Positions 63,135 to 64,000 of a stretch of DNA of 64,000 bases are shown here, one piece after another; the stretch's first letter is position 1, and each line of letters opens with the position of its first letter. Position numbers and translations under genes: made by a program. Source of the DNA: Symbiodinium natans (Eukaryota > Sar > Dinophyceae > Suessiales > Symbiodiniaceae); NCBI GenBank assembly GCA_905221605.1, contig CAJNDS010002792.1, positions 124,001 to 188,000 of the forward strand. Direction: 5' to 3'. The notes below the pieces were generated by a model. That model had not been told where the DNA came from, did no database searches, and saw only the letters and a list, made by a program, of their open reading frames with translations.

Positions 63135-63440
63135 AGGGTTTAGGGTTTAGGGTTTAGGGTTTAGGGTTTAGGGTTTAGGGTTTAGGGTTTAGGGTTTAGG
63201 GTTTATGGTTTAGGGTCCGCCGACCCTGGCGGCGTGTTGGATGGGTTTGAGGAGGTGAAAACCTCCCTCTTTCCCTCCTTACCCCCCCAAAACGTGGGGG
63301 GGGGGGGGGGGTAGGGGGGGTCGGTGCACAATTTTTTCGTGGAGGACCGCGCCCCCCGCCCCCCCCCCCACCCCCCCCACCCCCCCGCTCCCCCCCCACC
63401 CCCACCCACCTGTTTTTTGGCTTGAGCTTGTCCTGGTGCT
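63135..63440. other. TTTAGGG tract and G/C-run region
   Basis: TTTAGGG tract at 63135-63215, then polyG and polyC runs at 63296-63408. Gly- or Pro-rich frames through it are artefacts. It lies in a proposed intron. Confidence 0.75.
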
Positions 63441-63605
63441 ACCCCCTACCCCCCCCCAAACGTTTCACAGAACTCTGCCGAGCAGGCTGGGATGATCTTC
63501 GAACCATGCGAGCGGGTTTAGACCTCTCAACTATGCGCCAGCGGGGTCGGCGGCTTGAGCCGGAGGCTCTTAAATTTAGGGTGAAACAAGCTTCCAGGAT
63601 GCCAC

Positions 63606-63672
63606 CATGCGGCTGTTGACAAAGCACAGGTCGATAAAGTACAGCATCCACTCCTTTCGCGCGTAGTAGTAC
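63606..63672 (-). CDS. GPC acyltransferase-like gene, exon 2 (YYxxRKxW motif)
   Basis: Minus strand, from CGAAGAG| to CATG|GTGGCA. After the split Tyr codon it reads YYARKEWMLYFIDLCFVNSR. The pattern of aromatic residues, Arg/Lys, Trp, then a helix ending Asp-x-Cys-x-Val-Asn resembles the most conserved helix of Gpc1/DUF2838 glycerophosphocholine acyltransferases. It joins exon 1 in frame (see 63668-63766). An alternative 65-codon plus frame over the same DNA (63422-63619) is judged a shadow. Confidence 0.6.
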
Positions 63673-63766
63673 CTCTTCGCAACCAGGTTTAGGGTTTAGG
63701 GTTTAGGGTTTAGGGTTTAGGGTTTAGGGTTTAGGGTTTAGGGTTTAGTACTTCTTCGCAACCAGG
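63668..63766 (-). repeat. Telomeric tract with 20-bp target duplication acting as intron 1
   Basis: AGTACCTCTTCGCAACCAGG at 63668-63687 recurs with one mismatch at 63747-63766. Between them are eight and a half TTTAGGG units and nothing else. On the minus strand each copy holds a usable site: GAA|GTACT in the first copy met, GAG|GTACT in the second. Splicing there leaves exactly one copy and keeps the frame. Confidence 0.8.
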
Positions 63767-63779
63767 CATTTGATACAGA
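63752..63779 (-). CDS. GPC acyltransferase-like gene, exon 1 seen (partial gene)
   Basis: Minus strand acceptor GGGTCCTGGCAG, 28 nt reading CIKCLVAKK, ending at GAA|GTACTAAACCC. It reads straight into exon 2 as AKKYYYARKEW. The start of the gene must lie to the right, beyond the window or past the MITE at 63799-63910. Confidence 0.55.
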
Positions 63780-63798
63780 CTGCCAGGACCCTAATACC

Positions 63799-63910
63799 CT
63801 ACTTTGGAGTAGACCCTGGAAAAAAGTATCTGCTTTTTCGGTAAAAGTAGCCATAATAGGAACCCAGAACCAAAAAAAGTATTAAAGCAAAGTACTCCAA
63901 AAACCAGAAT
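63799..63910. mobile_element. MITE family I, copy 2
   Basis: CTTTGGAGTAGACCCTGGAA and AAAGTACTCCAAAAACCAG ends. It matches the copy at 58441-58560 along its length. Confidence 0.65.
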
Positions 63911-64000
63911 GTGAGGTTTTTTGGGCCCGAAAGCTTCTCTTTTTAAGGCTTTTGAGTGTGCCAAACTATGATAATTAAACCAAAGGCTTCACTTGAGAGC

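Noticed and set aside
63422-63619. Plus-strand 65-codon frame as a gene
   Set aside because: It overlaps the minus-strand acyltransferase-like exon, which has family landmarks and a frame-restoring intron. The plus frame has none.

Overview
The window looks like nuclear DNA of a eukaryote with the Arabidopsis-type telomere heptamer TTTAGGG. There is no dense coding, no rRNA or tRNA gene, no CRISPR and no phage or IS content. About a hundred tracts of TTTAGGG or its complement CCCTAAA are scattered through all 64 kb. Between them lie many families of roughly 80-200 bp terminal-inverted-repeat elements (MITEs), microsatellites, long G/C homopolymers and short GC-richer islands. The best fit is an alveolate. 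Coccidia of the Eimeria group are known for dispersed AAACCCT repeats, while dinoflagellates fit the tiny exons, huge introns and insertion-derived introns. The CAG repeats typical of Eimeria are absent, so the lineage stays open.

The main layout rule is visible directly. A CCCTAAA tract, a unique island of about 50-130 bp and a TTTAGGG tract recur in that order more than 30 times. The reverse order (TTTAGGG, long spacer, CCCTAAA) encloses 0.3-2 kb of MITEs and microsatellites. I read the islands as exons and the long spacers as introns that begin with (G)TTTAGGG and end with CCCTAAA...AG. Such introns have complementary ends. Most islands read best on the minus strand with the pattern [CCCTAAA tract]-Py-AG|exon|GTTTAGGG or GTAGGG. 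An island of 75 bp is open by chance in a given frame about 30% of the time, so an open frame alone is weak evidence. Several islands read well on both strands, and these are marked or given low confidence.

The firmest gene lies at the right end, on the minus strand between about 59.1 and 63.8 kb. Exons at 63752-63779, 63606-63672, 63049-63094, 62770-62882, 61646-61777 and 59943-59982 read in order as a multi-span membrane protein resembling glycerophosphocholine acyltransferase (Gpc1/DUF2838). Its first intron is a TTTAGGG tract flanked by a 20-bp direct repeat, and removing it at AG|GT sites inside the repeat restores one uninterrupted reading frame. The same kind of direct repeat (12-28 bp) flanks at least eight other telomeric tracts. 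This suggests that telomere-repeat DNA has repeatedly inserted with target duplication and that some insertions became introns.

Other minus-strand exon chains appear to end at stops near 11.28, 25.10, 40.83 and perhaps 45.80 kb, implying several fragmented genes in one orientation. A few exons (27.24-27.30 and 34.60-34.69 kb) faintly resemble the helical repeats of RAP/HPR organellar RNA-binding proteins. None of these other genes can be named. The accessory DNA includes eight nearly identical 120-bp MITEs with TA or TG target duplications, at least a dozen other MITE families, a 0.65-kb inverted repeat built from a CCAGCCCT octamer, a 22-bp tandem array, a G-tract tandem repeat and a 340-bp TG tract.
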